Of a stretch of 64,000 nt of DNA, positions 40,765-48,720 are shown piece by piece. Position numbers and translations under genes: made by a program. The DNA lies in assembly GCA_019322895.1 (NCBI GenBank), contig JAHWHZ010000002.1, positions 124,001 through 188,000 on the forward strand, given 5' to 3'. Each line of letters opens with the position of its first letter. Positions within the stretch are counted from its first letter, which is position 1. The notes under the pieces are model-generated. The model saw only the letters and a program-made list of their open reading frames with translations, ran no database searches and was not told where the DNA came from. This DNA is from Candidatus Woesearchaeota archaeon (GTDB lineage Archaea > Nanobdellota > Nanobdellia > Woesearchaeales > ARS49).

Positions 40765-41336
40765 GGCTTCCAAGTAAACATCCAAAACCATCTTGTGTCT
40801 TCCTTGAGAAGCCTTTCCAAATCTTTTTCAAGGTCTGCTTTAGAAAGAGAGCCCATTCCAAAGTCTTTCAAAAGGATGCCCCCATCCAAAGAGTATACAT
40901 GATGCGGGAGAAGATGCTTTGAAAAAATCTCGTCTTTCAAGGCGAGATATGTTATGTCTTCTTTACCAGATGCCCAGAGCTGGTAGCCCTTAAAACCAAT
41001 GATGTCCAGTTCTGACCTTGACAAGCCTCTTACTTGTTTCTTGACTATGTTTCTTGTTCTCTGGAAATCAATTATCAGAAAAGGCGGCTCTTTGTTTGCT
41101 TCTCTTTCATGAACATAAGCAAGCTGGTCTCTTAAAGGAAGGCCATCTTCCCAGATAGGTGTCTGGCCAAGCATGTCATAATTAGCAGTCGGCATCTGCC
41201 TGTGCAGTCCTGCGTGGATAAATCCGCTGATTGTGGGATATGGGCACACTATAAGAACCCTGTTTCCATACGTGCGCTCTGCTGTGAATTTTAATTCAGG
41301 CTTATGCATCTCTGGTCTTGGTTCTGGCTCTGCCAT
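40761..41336 (-). CDS. hypothetical protein, 191 aa
   Basis: Soluble, alpha/beta. VLIVCPYPTISGFIHAG and EPPFLIIDFQRTRN look like Rossmann-type strands, but no nucleotide motif is clear. TATA box (minus strand TTTTAAATAA) about 25 bp upstream of ATG 41336 argues for that leaderless start over the ATG at 41354. Convergent with the AbrB-PhoU gene, 4 bp overlap. Confidence 0.75.
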   Translation of the reverse strand: MAEPEPRPEMHKPELKFTAERTYGNRVLIVCPYPTISGFIHAGLHRQMPTANYDMLGQTPIWEDGLPLRDQLAYVHEREANKEPPFLIIDFQRTRNIVKKQVRGLSRSELDIIGFKGYQLWASGKEDITYLALKDEIFSKHLLPHHVYSLDGGILLKDFGMGSLSKADLEKDLERLLKEDTRWFWMFTWKP

Positions 41337-41419
41337 AATTTTGCAGGAAAACAATCAATTATTTAAAACTTTTCAAACAGGTCAAAATCTTTTTAAACCA
41401 CCGAAAACAAGTATATTAT

Positions 41420-41707
41420 ATGGGCTGGGATCTTGAAGACGCACTTAATTGGGAGCCAGATAGAGATTTCTATGGAAACAATAACTCAGGAGATCCTGCA
41501 GATGCCTGGAAACCGCCTGGCTACAAGGTTGTTGAGTGGGAAGACAAGCAGGAACTGGAAGAAAAAGAAAAAATAGAGGAAAGAAGAAAAGAAGAGAAAA
41601 AATACCTGATAAAAACACTTATCATCTGCGGAATACCCTGCGCAATCTCTGCATCATATCTTTTTTATGAGATAGTGGCGCACATGGTGAATCACGGATT
41701 CAAATAA
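41420..41707 (+). CDS. single-TM protein with acidic/coiled N-terminal part
   Basis: 95 aa. Polar, Trp-rich start (MGWDLEDALNWEPDRDFYG), a charged helix (ELEEKEKIEERRKEEKK), then one membrane span (LIICGIPCAISASYLFYEIV). No ribosome binding site; TATA-like TTTTTAAACC 28 bp upstream suggests a leaderless message. Function unknown. Confidence 0.72.
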   Translation: MGWDLEDALNWEPDRDFYGNNNSGDPADAWKPPGYKVVEWEDKQELEEKEKIEERRKEEKKYLIKTLIICGIPCAISASYLFYEIVAHMVNHGFK

Positions 41708-41723
41708 ACCATAAACCGCAACT

Positions 41724-41732
41724 TTTATAAAT
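41724..41732 (+). promoter_or_regulatory. TATA box of the L7Ae operon
   Basis: TTTATAAAT with the purine-poor element in front is a strong archaeal TATA box. A start about 26 bp downstream (near 41754) would give a leader of about 85 nt that contains the whole k-turn hairpin. Confidence 0.7.
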
Positions 41733-41761
41733 CAACTCTTAATTCTAACTTTTACCTATGA

Positions 41762-41807
41762 CATGATGAAGCCATTATTGGCTGAATGAGGTAACAATTC
41801 TTACCTC
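41762..41807 (+). promoter_or_regulatory. k-turn (L7Ae-binding) hairpin plus second hairpin in the L7Ae leader
   Basis: CAT-GAT-GA-AGCC-ATTATT-GGCT-GA-ATG (41762-41788): C stem CAU/AUG, three-nucleotide bulge GAU, tandem sheared G-A pairs (GA with GA), and non-canonical stem AGCC/GGCU with a six-base loop. This is the consensus kink-turn; it also reads as box C (AUGAUGA) and box D (CUGA). A second stem GAGGTAA-CAATTC-TTACCTC (41788-41807) follows. L7Ae binds such motifs, and autoregulation through a leader k-turn has been reported in other archaea, so feedback control is very likely. Confidence 0.85.
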
Positions 41808-41838
41808 ACTATATATAATGAACCTAGGAGGGTTGAAA

Positions 41839-42363
41839 ATGGTTGATAAAGAACTTGCTGATAAAGCACTAGAAGCAATTGAGATAGCCAAGAGCACAGG
41901 CAAAATAAAGAAAGGCGCTAACGAGGCAACAAAGGCATTGGAAAGAGGCAATGCAAAGCTTGTTGCAATTGCAAAAGACGTTAGCCCGCCAGAGATAGTG
42001 ATGCATATTCCAGTTCTTGCAAAAGAAAAAGGAGTTTCCTGCGTTGAGATTGCAAGCAAGGAAGAGCTGGGTGTTGCTGCAGGAATAAAAGTAGGAACCT
42101 CAGCAATCGCAGTTGTTGCAGAAGGAGACGCCAAGAAAGTCATCAAGGAAATAAATTCAAAAGTGGGCGGCGAAGAGAAGCCGAAAGAGAAGAAGCCGGC
42201 AGAAGAAAAAAAGGAAGAGAAGAAAGAAGAAGAAAAAGAAAAGAAAAAGAAAGAAAAGCCGGCAAAAGAGGAAAAGAAAGCTGAAGAAAAAGCGGAGACA
42301 CCAAAAGAAAAGAAAAAAGAAGAAACTAAAGAAGAGACAGCTGAAGAGAAGAAAGGTGAATAA
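41839..42363 (+). CDS. rpl7ae: ribosomal protein L7Ae with long charged tail
   Basis: 174 aa; the L7Ae domain spans about 1-115 (GANEATKALERGNAKLVAIA, PVLAKEKGVSC, GVAAGIKVGTSAIAVV). Residues 118-174 are a Lys/Glu-rich tail, absent from the usual 120-aa protein. Binds k-turns in 23S rRNA, box C/D and H/ACA guide RNAs and RNase P. ATG 41839 follows GGAGGG; the ATG at 41818 lies upstream of that site and is rejected. First gene of the L7Ae-S28e-L24e-NDK-aEF2 operon. Confidence 0.97.
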   Translation: MVDKELADKALEAIEIAKSTGKIKKGANEATKALERGNAKLVAIAKDVSPPEIVMHIPVLAKEKGVSCVEIASKEELGVAAGIKVGTSAIAVVAEGDAKKVIKEINSKVGGEEKPKEKKPAEEKKEEKKEEEKEKKKKEKPAKEEKKAEEKAETPKEKKKEETKEETAEEKKGE

Positions 42364-42365
42364 AG

Positions 42366-42665
42366 ATGGCTGATAAACCGCCGGAAAGAAGACAAAGACG
42401 CGGCAAGAAAGATGCAGTAAAAGAAAAAGCAGCAGGCGTCAGGTTCTCCCATGCAGTACCCTCAAGAGTCGAGGAAATAATCGGCAGGACAGGAACAAGG
42501 GGGGAGGCTGTACAAGTCCGAGTGAGAATACTTGACGGAAGAGACAAGGACAAGATAATGAGAAGAAACGTCAAAGGGCCTGTGCAAAAAGATGACATAC
42601 TGATGCTGAGAGAGACTGAGATAGAGGCAAGGCCGCTGAACAGGTCAGGAAGAGGCAGAAAATGA
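42366..42665 (+). CDS. rps28e: ribosomal protein S28e
   Basis: 99 aa. OB-fold protein of the small subunit with the signature MRRNVKGPVQKDDILMLRET at the C-terminal half. The first 27 residues are a basic extension beyond the usual 65-70 aa. Starts 2 bp after the L7Ae stop; stop overlaps the L24e start. Confidence 0.96.
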   Translation: MADKPPERRQRRGKKDAVKEKAAGVRFSHAVPSRVEEIIGRTGTRGEAVQVRVRILDGRDKDKIMRRNVKGPVQKDDILMLRETEIEARPLNRSGRGRK

Positions 42666-42841
42666 AATGCTCATTTTGCAAAAAGGAAATTGAAAAAGGA
42701 ACAGGCAAGATCTTTGCCAAGAATGACGGCAAAGTATTTTATTTTTGCTCTAACAAGTGCGACAAGAACATGCTGAAACTCAAAAGAAAACCTGCGCATG
42801 TAAATTGGGTAATAAAGAAAAAAAAGGCGAGTAAAAAATGA
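42662..42841 (+). CDS. rpl24e: ribosomal protein L24e
   Basis: 59 aa, too short to be obvious. MKCSFCKKEIEKGTGKIFAK with CxxC, then FYFCSNKCDK with the second Cys pair: the zinc-ribbon of L24e. The C-terminal part (RKPAHVNWVIKKKKASKK) is the family's usual basic end. ATGA overlaps on both sides join it to S28e and NDK, the gene order typical of archaea. Confidence 0.95.
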   Translation: MKCSFCKKEIEKGTGKIFAKNDGKVFYFCSNKCDKNMLKLKRKPAHVNWVIKKKKASKK

Positions 42842-43407
42842 CAGTTGAAAGAACTTTAATACTGGCAAAGCCCGATGCATTGCAGAGGGGGCTTGTAGGA
42901 GAGATAATCAAGAGATTTGAGAAAGTGGGATTCAAGATATCTGGAATAAAGATGATCCACGCATCAGAAGAGCAGCTGGGCAAGCATTACAAGGACGACC
43001 CTAACTGGAAAGAAAGCGTGGGAAAAAAGACACTTGCAGCAGCAAAATCAAAAGGAATAGAGATGGACGAGACAGCAGAGCAAATAGGCGACAGGATAAG
43101 GAACTGGAACATGGAAGGCCTGAAGGTGTGCCCGATAATCGCGATAATCTTTGAAGGACACCATGCTGTTGAGTTCGGAAGAAAGATAGTGGGAAACACA
43201 GAGCCGAGGCAGGCTGCGCCAGGAACAATAAGAGGAGATTATTCAATAGAATCATACCAGATAGCAGATACAAAGAAAAGAGTCATAAGAAACCTCATCC
43301 ACGCATCAGAGAGCAAGGAAGAGGCAGAAAGAGAGATACAAGTGTGGTTCAACAATGATGAGATCTTTAATTATGATAAAAAATTATGGGAGATAATACA
43401 CAGGTGA
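42838..43407 (+). CDS. ndk: nucleoside diphosphate kinase with insertion
   Basis: 189 aa against the usual 135-155. ERTLILAKPDALQRGLVGEI, phosphohistidine His155 in NLIHASES and the substrate loop EPRQAAPGTIRGDY are intact. The extra length is an insertion at about 48-90. Transfers the gamma phosphate between nucleotides and keeps GTP supplied to the elongation factors encoded next. Confidence 0.96.
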   Translation: MTVERTLILAKPDALQRGLVGEIIKRFEKVGFKISGIKMIHASEEQLGKHYKDDPNWKESVGKKTLAAAKSKGIEMDETAEQIGDRIRNWNMEGLKVCPIIAIIFEGHHAVEFGRKIVGNTEPRQAAPGTIRGDYSIESYQIADTKKRVIRNLIHASESKEEAEREIQVWFNNDEIFNYDKKLWEIIHR

Positions 43408-43411
43408 TAAT

Positions 43412-45586
43412 ATGGCTGAAAAGATGGTTGACAAGGTCGTCAGGATTACAAAAAATCCAGAACAGATAAGGAACATATGCACTTGCGCGCATATTGACCA
43501 CGGAAAAACAACATTCTCAGACAATCTATTGTCAGGAGCAGGAATGATGTCAGAAGAGCTGGCAGGAAAACAGCTGGCTCTAGACTTCCACGACGATGAA
43601 AAAGCAAGAGGAATCACGATTGACACAGCAGCAGTATCAATGGTGCACAAGCTTGAAGACAAGGAATATTTAATCAATCTATTAGACACTCCAGGACACG
43701 TGGATTTTGGGGGAGATGTTACAAGAGCAATGCGGGCAGTGGACGGAGCAATAGTACTCACTTGCGCTGTAGAAGGAATGATGCCGCAGACAGAGACAGT
43801 TCTCAGGCAGGCACTAAAAGAAAGAGTAAAGCCAATCCTTTTCATCAATAAAGTTGACAGGCTGATAAAAGAGCTGCAGCTTACACCAGAAGCGATGCAG
43901 GAAAGATTTGTAAAAATAATAGCAGATGTCAACAAGCAGATAGAGGCAATCGCCCCAAAAGAATACAAGGAAAAATGGCAGGTCAATGTGCAGGAGACAG
44001 TGGCATTTGGCTCTGCATTCCATAACTGGGCGCTGAGCATACCATACATGAAGAAAAAAGGAATAACCTTCAAGGAAATAATAGATGCATATCTTGCAGG
44101 CGGAGAAGAATACAAGAAACTGCAGAAAAAAGCGCCAATACATGAGGTGGTGCTGAATATGGTAATCAAGCATCACCCAAATCCTAAAGATGCGCAGAAA
44201 TACAGGATACCAAGGCTCTGGAGAGGGGACCTTGAAAGCGAAGACGGAAAAGCAATGCTTGACTGCAATCCAAACGGCCCCATATGGGCATGCATCACAA
44301 AGGTCGTTGTAGACCCGCAGGCAGGAGAGATATCCTGCGGAAGAATCTTCTCAGGAACAATCAAGAGAGGAACAGAAGTCTACATGAACAGGCAGAAGCA
44401 GAACACAAGGATACAGCAGGTATTTGTGTTCAACGGAGCAAAAAGAGACATAGTTGAAAGCATGCCTGCAGGAAACGTCCTTGGGCTTGCAGGAGTGAGA
44501 GCATATCCAGGAGAGACAATATCACTAGAGCCTGCAGAGCCGTTTGAGGCAATAACACACATATTTGAGCCAGTCATCACAAAAGCAATAGAAGCAGCAA
44601 AGCCTGCAGACCTGCCGAAGCTGATTGAAGTATTGAGGCACGTGACAAAAGAAGACCCAACAATTAAGGTAGAGATAAATGAAGAGACAGGAGAGCACTT
44701 ACTTCACGGCATGGGAGAGCTTCACTTAGAAGTCATAGAGAACAGGATAAAGACAGAAAAGAATGTTGAAGTAAAGACATCGCCGCCGATTGTCGTTTAC
44801 AGGGAGACTGTGACAAAGAAAAGCGGACAGGCAGAAGGAAAATCTCCTAACAAGCACAACAAGTTATACTTTACAGTAGAGCCTCTTGATGACAAGACAT
44901 ATGACGCAATAAAATCTGGAGAGATACCTGCAGGAAGAGTAAAGAAAAAAGACATGGCAATGAGAGATGCATTGGTTGAATGCGGCTGGGAGTCAAAAGA
45001 AGCATTGAAGATGAAAGACGTGCACAATGGCTGTGTCTTTGTTGACCAGACAAAAGGTATTGTCCAGATCAATGAGATAATGGAGATGGTTCTGGACATG
45101 TTTGAGGACGTCATAAATGCAGGACCGATTGCAAAAGAGCCGTGCGTCAAGGCAAGGGTCAATTTAGTTGACTGTAAGCTGCATGAAGACGCAATCCACA
45201 GGGGGCCTGCACAGATGTACCCTGCTGTAAGAGACGGTATAAGAACAGCGATGATGGACGCAGGACCAGTCATCTTTGAGCCAAAGCAGATACTGCACAT
45301 AGAAGCGCCGGCAGACTACATGGGAGAGATATCCAAGCTTGTCAGCAACAAGAGAGGACAGCTGCTTGAAATGAACCAGGAAGGAAACCTTGTCATCGCA
45401 AGGGCAAAGATGCCTGTAGGAGAGATGTTCGGCTGGAGCTCAGAGCTTAGGTCAGCAACAGGAGGAAGAGGAAACTCCTCACTAGTTGACCAGATGTTTG
45501 AGAAGCTGCCTGCAGAACTGCAGGAAAAGATAATCAAGCAGATAAGAGAAAGAAAAGGCCTCACAGAGGCACAGGTAGGAGCCTGA
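43412..45586 (+). CDS. fusA: translation elongation factor aEF-2
   Basis: 724 aa, full length. GTPase motifs AHIDHGKTT, DTPGHVDFGG and FINKVD, then domains II-V. The domain IV loop CKLHEDAIHRGPAQMYPAVR includes the His that archaea and eukaryotes modify to diphthamide. Catalyses ribosome translocation. Last gene of the L7Ae operon, 4 bp after NDK; a large hairpin follows the stop. Confidence 0.98.
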   Translation: MAEKMVDKVVRITKNPEQIRNICTCAHIDHGKTTFSDNLLSGAGMMSEELAGKQLALDFHDDEKARGITIDTAAVSMVHKLEDKEYLINLLDTPGHVDFGGDVTRAMRAVDGAIVLTCAVEGMMPQTETVLRQALKERVKPILFINKVDRLIKELQLTPEAMQERFVKIIADVNKQIEAIAPKEYKEKWQVNVQETVAFGSAFHNWALSIPYMKKKGITFKEIIDAYLAGGEEYKKLQKKAPIHEVVLNMVIKHHPNPKDAQKYRIPRLWRGDLESEDGKAMLDCNPNGPIWACITKVVVDPQAGEISCGRIFSGTIKRGTEVYMNRQKQNTRIQQVFVFNGAKRDIVESMPAGNVLGLAGVRAYPGETISLEPAEPFEAITHIFEPVITKAIEAAKPADLPKLIEVLRHVTKEDPTIKVEINEETGEHLLHGMGELHLEVIENRIKTEKNVEVKTSPPIVVYRETVTKKSGQAEGKSPNKHNKLYFTVEPLDDKTYDAIKSGEIPAGRVKKKDMAMRDALVECGWESKEALKMKDVHNGCVFVDQTKGIVQINEIMEMVLDMFEDVINAGPIAKEPCVKARVNLVDCKLHEDAIHRGPAQMYPAVRDGIRTAMMDAGPVIFEPKQILHIEAPADYMGEISKLVSNKRGQLLEMNQEGNLVIARAKMPVGEMFGWSSELRSATGGRGNSSLVDQMFEKLPAELQEKIIKQIRERKGLTEAQVGA

Positions 45587-45593
45587 TTATAGA

Positions 45594-45642
45594 GAAAAAG
45601 CGCAACTCACAAAAATCAAAGATTTTTGAACTTGCGTTTTAT
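45594..45642 (+). terminator. hairpin after aEF-2 and before the aEF-1A promoter
   Basis: Inner stem CAAAAATC-AAA-GATTTTTG (45610-45628), outer stem CGCAA (45601-45605) with TTGCG (45632-45636), ending in TTTT. Its place between two highly expressed genes suggests transcription termination or mRNA end protection. Confidence 0.6.
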
Positions 45643-45655
45643 AAAAAAAACGCAA

Positions 45656-45666
45656 GCTTTATAAAT
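45656..45666 (+). promoter_or_regulatory. TATA box of the aEF-1A gene
   Basis: GCTTTATAAAT following the A-rich element AAAAAAAACGCAA, a strong archaeal promoter. The transcription start is expected near 45687, leaving a leader of about 34 nt with GGAGGG before the ATG. Confidence 0.7.
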
Positions 45667-45720
45667 CAGGCAGAAGTCACAAAGACTATAATATTAACTA
45701 AAAATATGGAGGGGTCATAA

Positions 45721-47004
45721 ATGGCTAAAGAAAAACCACACATGAATCTGGTATTCATCGGACACGTTGACCACGGTAAATCAACAAGCGTAGGTAGACT
45801 TATGTTCGACAGCGGAGCATTACCAGAACAAGAACTCAGAAAACTGAAAGAGAAGGCAGAAGCGTTGGGTAAAGGCGGGTTTGAGTTCGCTTTTGTAATG
45901 GACAACCTGAAAGAAGAGCAGGAAAGAGGCGTTACAATCGACCTGAGCCACAAGAAGTTTGATACACCTAAATATTACTTCACAATAATTGACGCACCAG
46001 GCCACAGGGACTTTATCAAGAACATGATTACCGGAGCATCACAAGCAGATGCTGCAGTCCTGGTTGTTGCAACAGAAGGAGTAATGGCTCAGACAAAAGA
46101 GCACGCATTCCTGGCAAGAACACTGGGAGTAGGACAGATGATCATAGCTGTAAACAAGCTGGACACTGTAAACTATGACGAAGCAAAGTTTGAAGCAATC
46201 AAGAAAGATGTTTCAGCACTTCTGAAAACAGTAGGATACAAGGAAGACCAGGTGCAGTTCGTGCCAATGTCTGCTTACCACGGAGACAATGTTGTCAAGA
46301 AATCAGACAAGATGTCATGGTGGAAAGGACCTACATTGATGGAAGCACTTGACAATCTAAATCTGCCGGAAAAACCGACAAACCTTCCATTGAGGCTGCC
46401 AATCCAGGACCTTTACAACATCAAGGGAATCGGAACAGTCCCAGTTGGAAAGATTGAGACAGGCGTCATGAAAGTGGGCGACAAGATCATAATCGTTCCA
46501 GGAAGGGAAGGAAAAGGCGTATCTGGAGAAGTCAAGTCAATAGAGATGCACCATGCTGCTGTTGACAAGGCAGAGCCAGGAGACAACGTAGGATTCAACG
46601 TCAGAGGAATCGGCGTAAAAGACGCTGCAAGAGGCGACGTGCTTGGACACACAGACAATGTCCCTACTGTAGCAACTGAATTCACTGCACAGATAGTTGT
46701 TTTGAACCACCCGACTGTCGTGACCGTAGGATACACACCAGTATTCCACATCCACACAGCACAGGTCGCATGCCAGATAACTGCGATTGAGAAAAAGATC
46801 AATCCAGCAACAGGCGAGACACTGCAGGAAAACCCAGACTTCTTGAAGAATGGGGAAGCAGCAATCGTTAAAGTAAAGCCTGTTCAGGCAATGTGCATAG
46901 AGACTCAGAAAGAGATCCCGCAGATGGCAAGATTCGCAGTAAGAGACTCTGGCCAGACAGTTGCAGCTGGAATGTGCATTGACTTGGTCAAGAAACAGAT
47001 GTAA
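45721..47004 (+). CDS. tuf: translation elongation factor aEF-1A
   Basis: 427 aa. GHVDHGKST, DAPGHRDF and NKLD GTPase motifs; domains II and III complete (NHPTVVTVGYTPVFHIHTAQ). Brings aminoacyl-tRNA to the ribosome. Own strong promoter; followed by an intrinsic terminator-like hairpin and then S10, the order seen in many archaea. Confidence 0.98.
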   Translation: MAKEKPHMNLVFIGHVDHGKSTSVGRLMFDSGALPEQELRKLKEKAEALGKGGFEFAFVMDNLKEEQERGVTIDLSHKKFDTPKYYFTIIDAPGHRDFIKNMITGASQADAAVLVVATEGVMAQTKEHAFLARTLGVGQMIIAVNKLDTVNYDEAKFEAIKKDVSALLKTVGYKEDQVQFVPMSAYHGDNVVKKSDKMSWWKGPTLMEALDNLNLPEKPTNLPLRLPIQDLYNIKGIGTVPVGKIETGVMKVGDKIIIVPGREGKGVSGEVKSIEMHHAAVDKAEPGDNVGFNVRGIGVKDAARGDVLGHTDNVPTVATEFTAQIVVLNHPTVVTVGYTPVFHIHTAQVACQITAIEKKINPATGETLQENPDFLKNGEAAIVKVKPVQAMCIETQKEIPQMARFAVRDSGQTVAAGMCIDLVKKQM

Positions 47005-47027
47005 TTCGCGCAAAGCGAATTTTTTTA
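47005..47027 (+). terminator. intrinsic terminator-like hairpin after aEF-1A
   Basis: TTCGC-GCAAA-GCGAA (47005-47019) directly followed by a T-run (47020-47026). Archaeal RNA polymerase stops at T-runs; the small stem may help. S10 follows 31 bp on with its own TTTAAAT element. Confidence 0.65.
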
Positions 47028-47057
47028 TTTTAATTTAAATCACCACCCACAGAGAAA

Positions 47058-47369
47058 ATGCAAAAAGCAAGAATAAAACTAGCAAGCATAGATATCGACA
47101 AGTTAAATCAGACTTGCGATAATATCAAAGACATAGCAGAAAAGACCGGAGTAGATATAAGAGGACCAATACCCTTGCCTACAAAGAAATTGAAATTAAC
47201 CACAAGAAAGACACCCTGCGGAAACGGCGCAGAGACCTTTGAAAGGTTTGAGATGCGGGTGCACAAACGTCTTATTGACTTGGGCCTTGATGAGAGAGCA
47301 TTGAGGTTAGTGATGAGAGTGCCTATTCCTGAGGGTTTGAATATCGAGATTGAGATGGTTGATGTTTAA
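47058..47369 (+). CDS. rps10: ribosomal protein S10
   Basis: 103 aa, normal archaeal length. ARIKLASIDIDKLNQTCDNI, GPIPLPTKKLKLTTRKTPCG and EMRVHKRLIDL are family signatures. Part of the 30S head. The conserved gene order aEF-1A-S10 supports it. Confidence 0.97.
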   Translation: MQKARIKLASIDIDKLNQTCDNIKDIAEKTGVDIRGPIPLPTKKLKLTTRKTPCGNGAETFERFEMRVHKRLIDLGLDERALRLVMRVPIPEGLNIEIEMVDV

Positions 47370-47423
47370 TTCTATTTTCTATTATCGAAAAGCATAAATA
47401 CTACTTTCTAAGATATAGTCCTT

Positions 47424-47936
47424 ATGACTGAGACATTAGATGTAGTGGATGAAAAAGATGAAGTGATAGCAACTGCTTCTCGCAAGGAATGCCATGAAAA
47501 GAAACTAAGGCATAGGGGAGTGCAGGTCTTTATCATGAATGAAGAAGGAGATTTCTTTATCCAAAAAAGAAGCGACAAGAAAGACATATTTCCCGGGCTT
47601 TATGAAGGCGGAATAACAGGACATGTGCAGACAAGAGAGACATACAAGGAAGCTGCTGTAAGAGAACTGAAAGAGGAATTAGGCATTGAAGTCCATGAAA
47701 ATGATTTGCGGGAAATGTTCAGGTTCAAGATGCTTTTTGAGAACGAACATGAACTGATCACTTCTTACCTGCTGGAATATGACGGGCCCATCAAGATAGA
47801 CAATAATGAAGTTGTCTCAGGAGAGTTTCGTTCTATTGATGAATTAAAGCAAAAGATAAAAAATGATGAGAAGGAATTCACCCCCGCTTTCCTGATTGGA
47901 TTTGACAAGTTCAATGAGATGAAAGAGATTATTTAA
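47424..47936 (+). CDS. Nudix hydrolase, isopentenyl-diphosphate isomerase-like
   Basis: 170 aa. Nudix box starting at Gly in GHVQTRETYKEAAVRELKEE with LGI following fits Gx5Ex7REUxEExGU exactly. The N terminus (ETLDVVDEKDEVIATASRKE, HRGVQVFIM) is of the type shared with IPP isomerase type I and YfcD. Without the IPP isomerase Cys in the usual place, a diphosphatase role is as likely. TATA box GCATAAATAC just upstream. Confidence 0.88.
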   Translation: MTETLDVVDEKDEVIATASRKECHEKKLRHRGVQVFIMNEEGDFFIQKRSDKKDIFPGLYEGGITGHVQTRETYKEAAVRELKEELGIEVHENDLREMFRFKMLFENEHELITSYLLEYDGPIKIDNNEVVSGEFRSIDELKQKIKNDEKEFTPAFLIGFDKFNEMKEII

Positions 47937-47968
47937 GCAGAATCACCATTTCTTTAGCCATTCAATTG

Positions 47969-48382
47969 CTAATACATCTGCCTGACGCCTGCATTGATGC
48001 TTCTGGTCTCCACATACTGCGGGGTAACATGAGCGCACTTGCTCTTTGAATATCCTTTTTCAAGAGCCATTTCTTCGCTCCAGAGGCATTCAAAGTCATA
48101 ACGGTTCAGGTCCTGCACTTCAGGGCACCTGCAGTCATAATACAATCCTTTATAGCCGATGTATTCTGTCTGCGGAGGGCATCCGCACATCTCACAAGGG
48201 CTCTGAAACCTGCCGGAAGTGAACTGAGGAGTCTGCGGAGCAACTGTCTGCATGACATAACCCTGATACGGCCGGTATTTCATAGCTGCCTGGCCTGTAA
48301 TGTTTGTAAAGAAAATGGCTGCGCCGACAATAGCCACAGCAAAAACAATAATCAAGTAGTATGTTGGTTTGATGTTTATCAC
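47969..48382 (-). CDS. Cys-rich membrane-anchored exported protein
   Basis: About 137 aa. N-terminal hydrophobic anchor (YYLIIVFAVAIVGAAIFF), then a Cys-rich exterior (CEMCGCPPQ, YYDCRCPEVQ, FECLW, KCAHV). The start is uncertain: the GTG at 48382 lies in the GGTGA site, and no ATG follows, so GTG or a downstream TTG is used. Disulfide-stabilised surface protein; function unknown. Confidence 0.7.
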   Translation of the reverse strand: MINIKPTYYLIIVFAVAIVGAAIFFTNITGQAAMKYRPYQGYVMQTVAPQTPQFTSGRFQSPCEMCGCPPQTEYIGYKGLYYDCRCPEVQDLNRYDFECLWSEEMALEKGYSKSKCAHVTPQYVETRSINAGVRQMY

Positions 48383-48450
48383 CTCTGCAAAAACAGAAAG
48401 AGTAATTATATATAAATATGTCGTTAAAAAATAAAAAAAATTAAAAAAAC

Positions 48451-48522
48451 TCAGTCATAATCGTAGTCTTCGTCTTGGACGTCATCCTCATCATCCCAAT
48501 CGCCCATTAGGTGCAGTTTCAT
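48451..48522 (-). CDS. 23-aa acidic micro-gene
   Basis: MKLHLMGDWDDEDDVQDEDY ending DYD. GGAGGT lies 6 nt before the ATG. It directly follows a 13-aa basic frame, so a basic and an acidic peptide are made in a row. Real translation is likely from the ribosome binding site but not proven. Confidence 0.55.
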   Translation of the reverse strand: MKLHLMGDWDDEDDVQDEDYDYD

Positions 48523-48536
48523 TCTATTACCTCCGC

Positions 48537-48578
48537 CTATTTTTTCTTTTTAGTTACAGCTTTTTTCTTTTTAGCCAT
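48537..48578 (-). CDS. 13-aa basic micro-gene
   Basis: MAKKKKAVTKKKK, with GAGGTGAAAGGTAA before the ATG. The start is the same as the Lys-rich heads of several larger proteins in this window (MAKKKAKKK, MAKKKTAKK). It may be a free version of that tail or a leader peptide for the acidic frame downstream. Confidence 0.5.
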   Translation of the reverse strand: MAKKKKAVTKKKK

Positions 48579-48720
48579 TTACCTTTCACCTCTTTACAAC
48601 ATTCTCTTATAATAAATAGTAAGAACTCTGCGTTGAATATACACTGGAGAAATCGACTGAAAGTAACAAGGTGAAATAAGTATATAAAGGTTTCTAAACG
48701 CAAAATTTATCGAGAATAAA

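Noticed and set aside
41763..41785. A box C/D guide RNA gene in the L7Ae leader
   Set aside because: Only one C and one D box, 12 nt apart, with no room for C'/D' boxes or a guide; it fits a k-turn leader.
44797..45300. 167-aa minus-strand frame
   Set aside because: Antisense to aEF-2, with no ribosome binding site or promoter.
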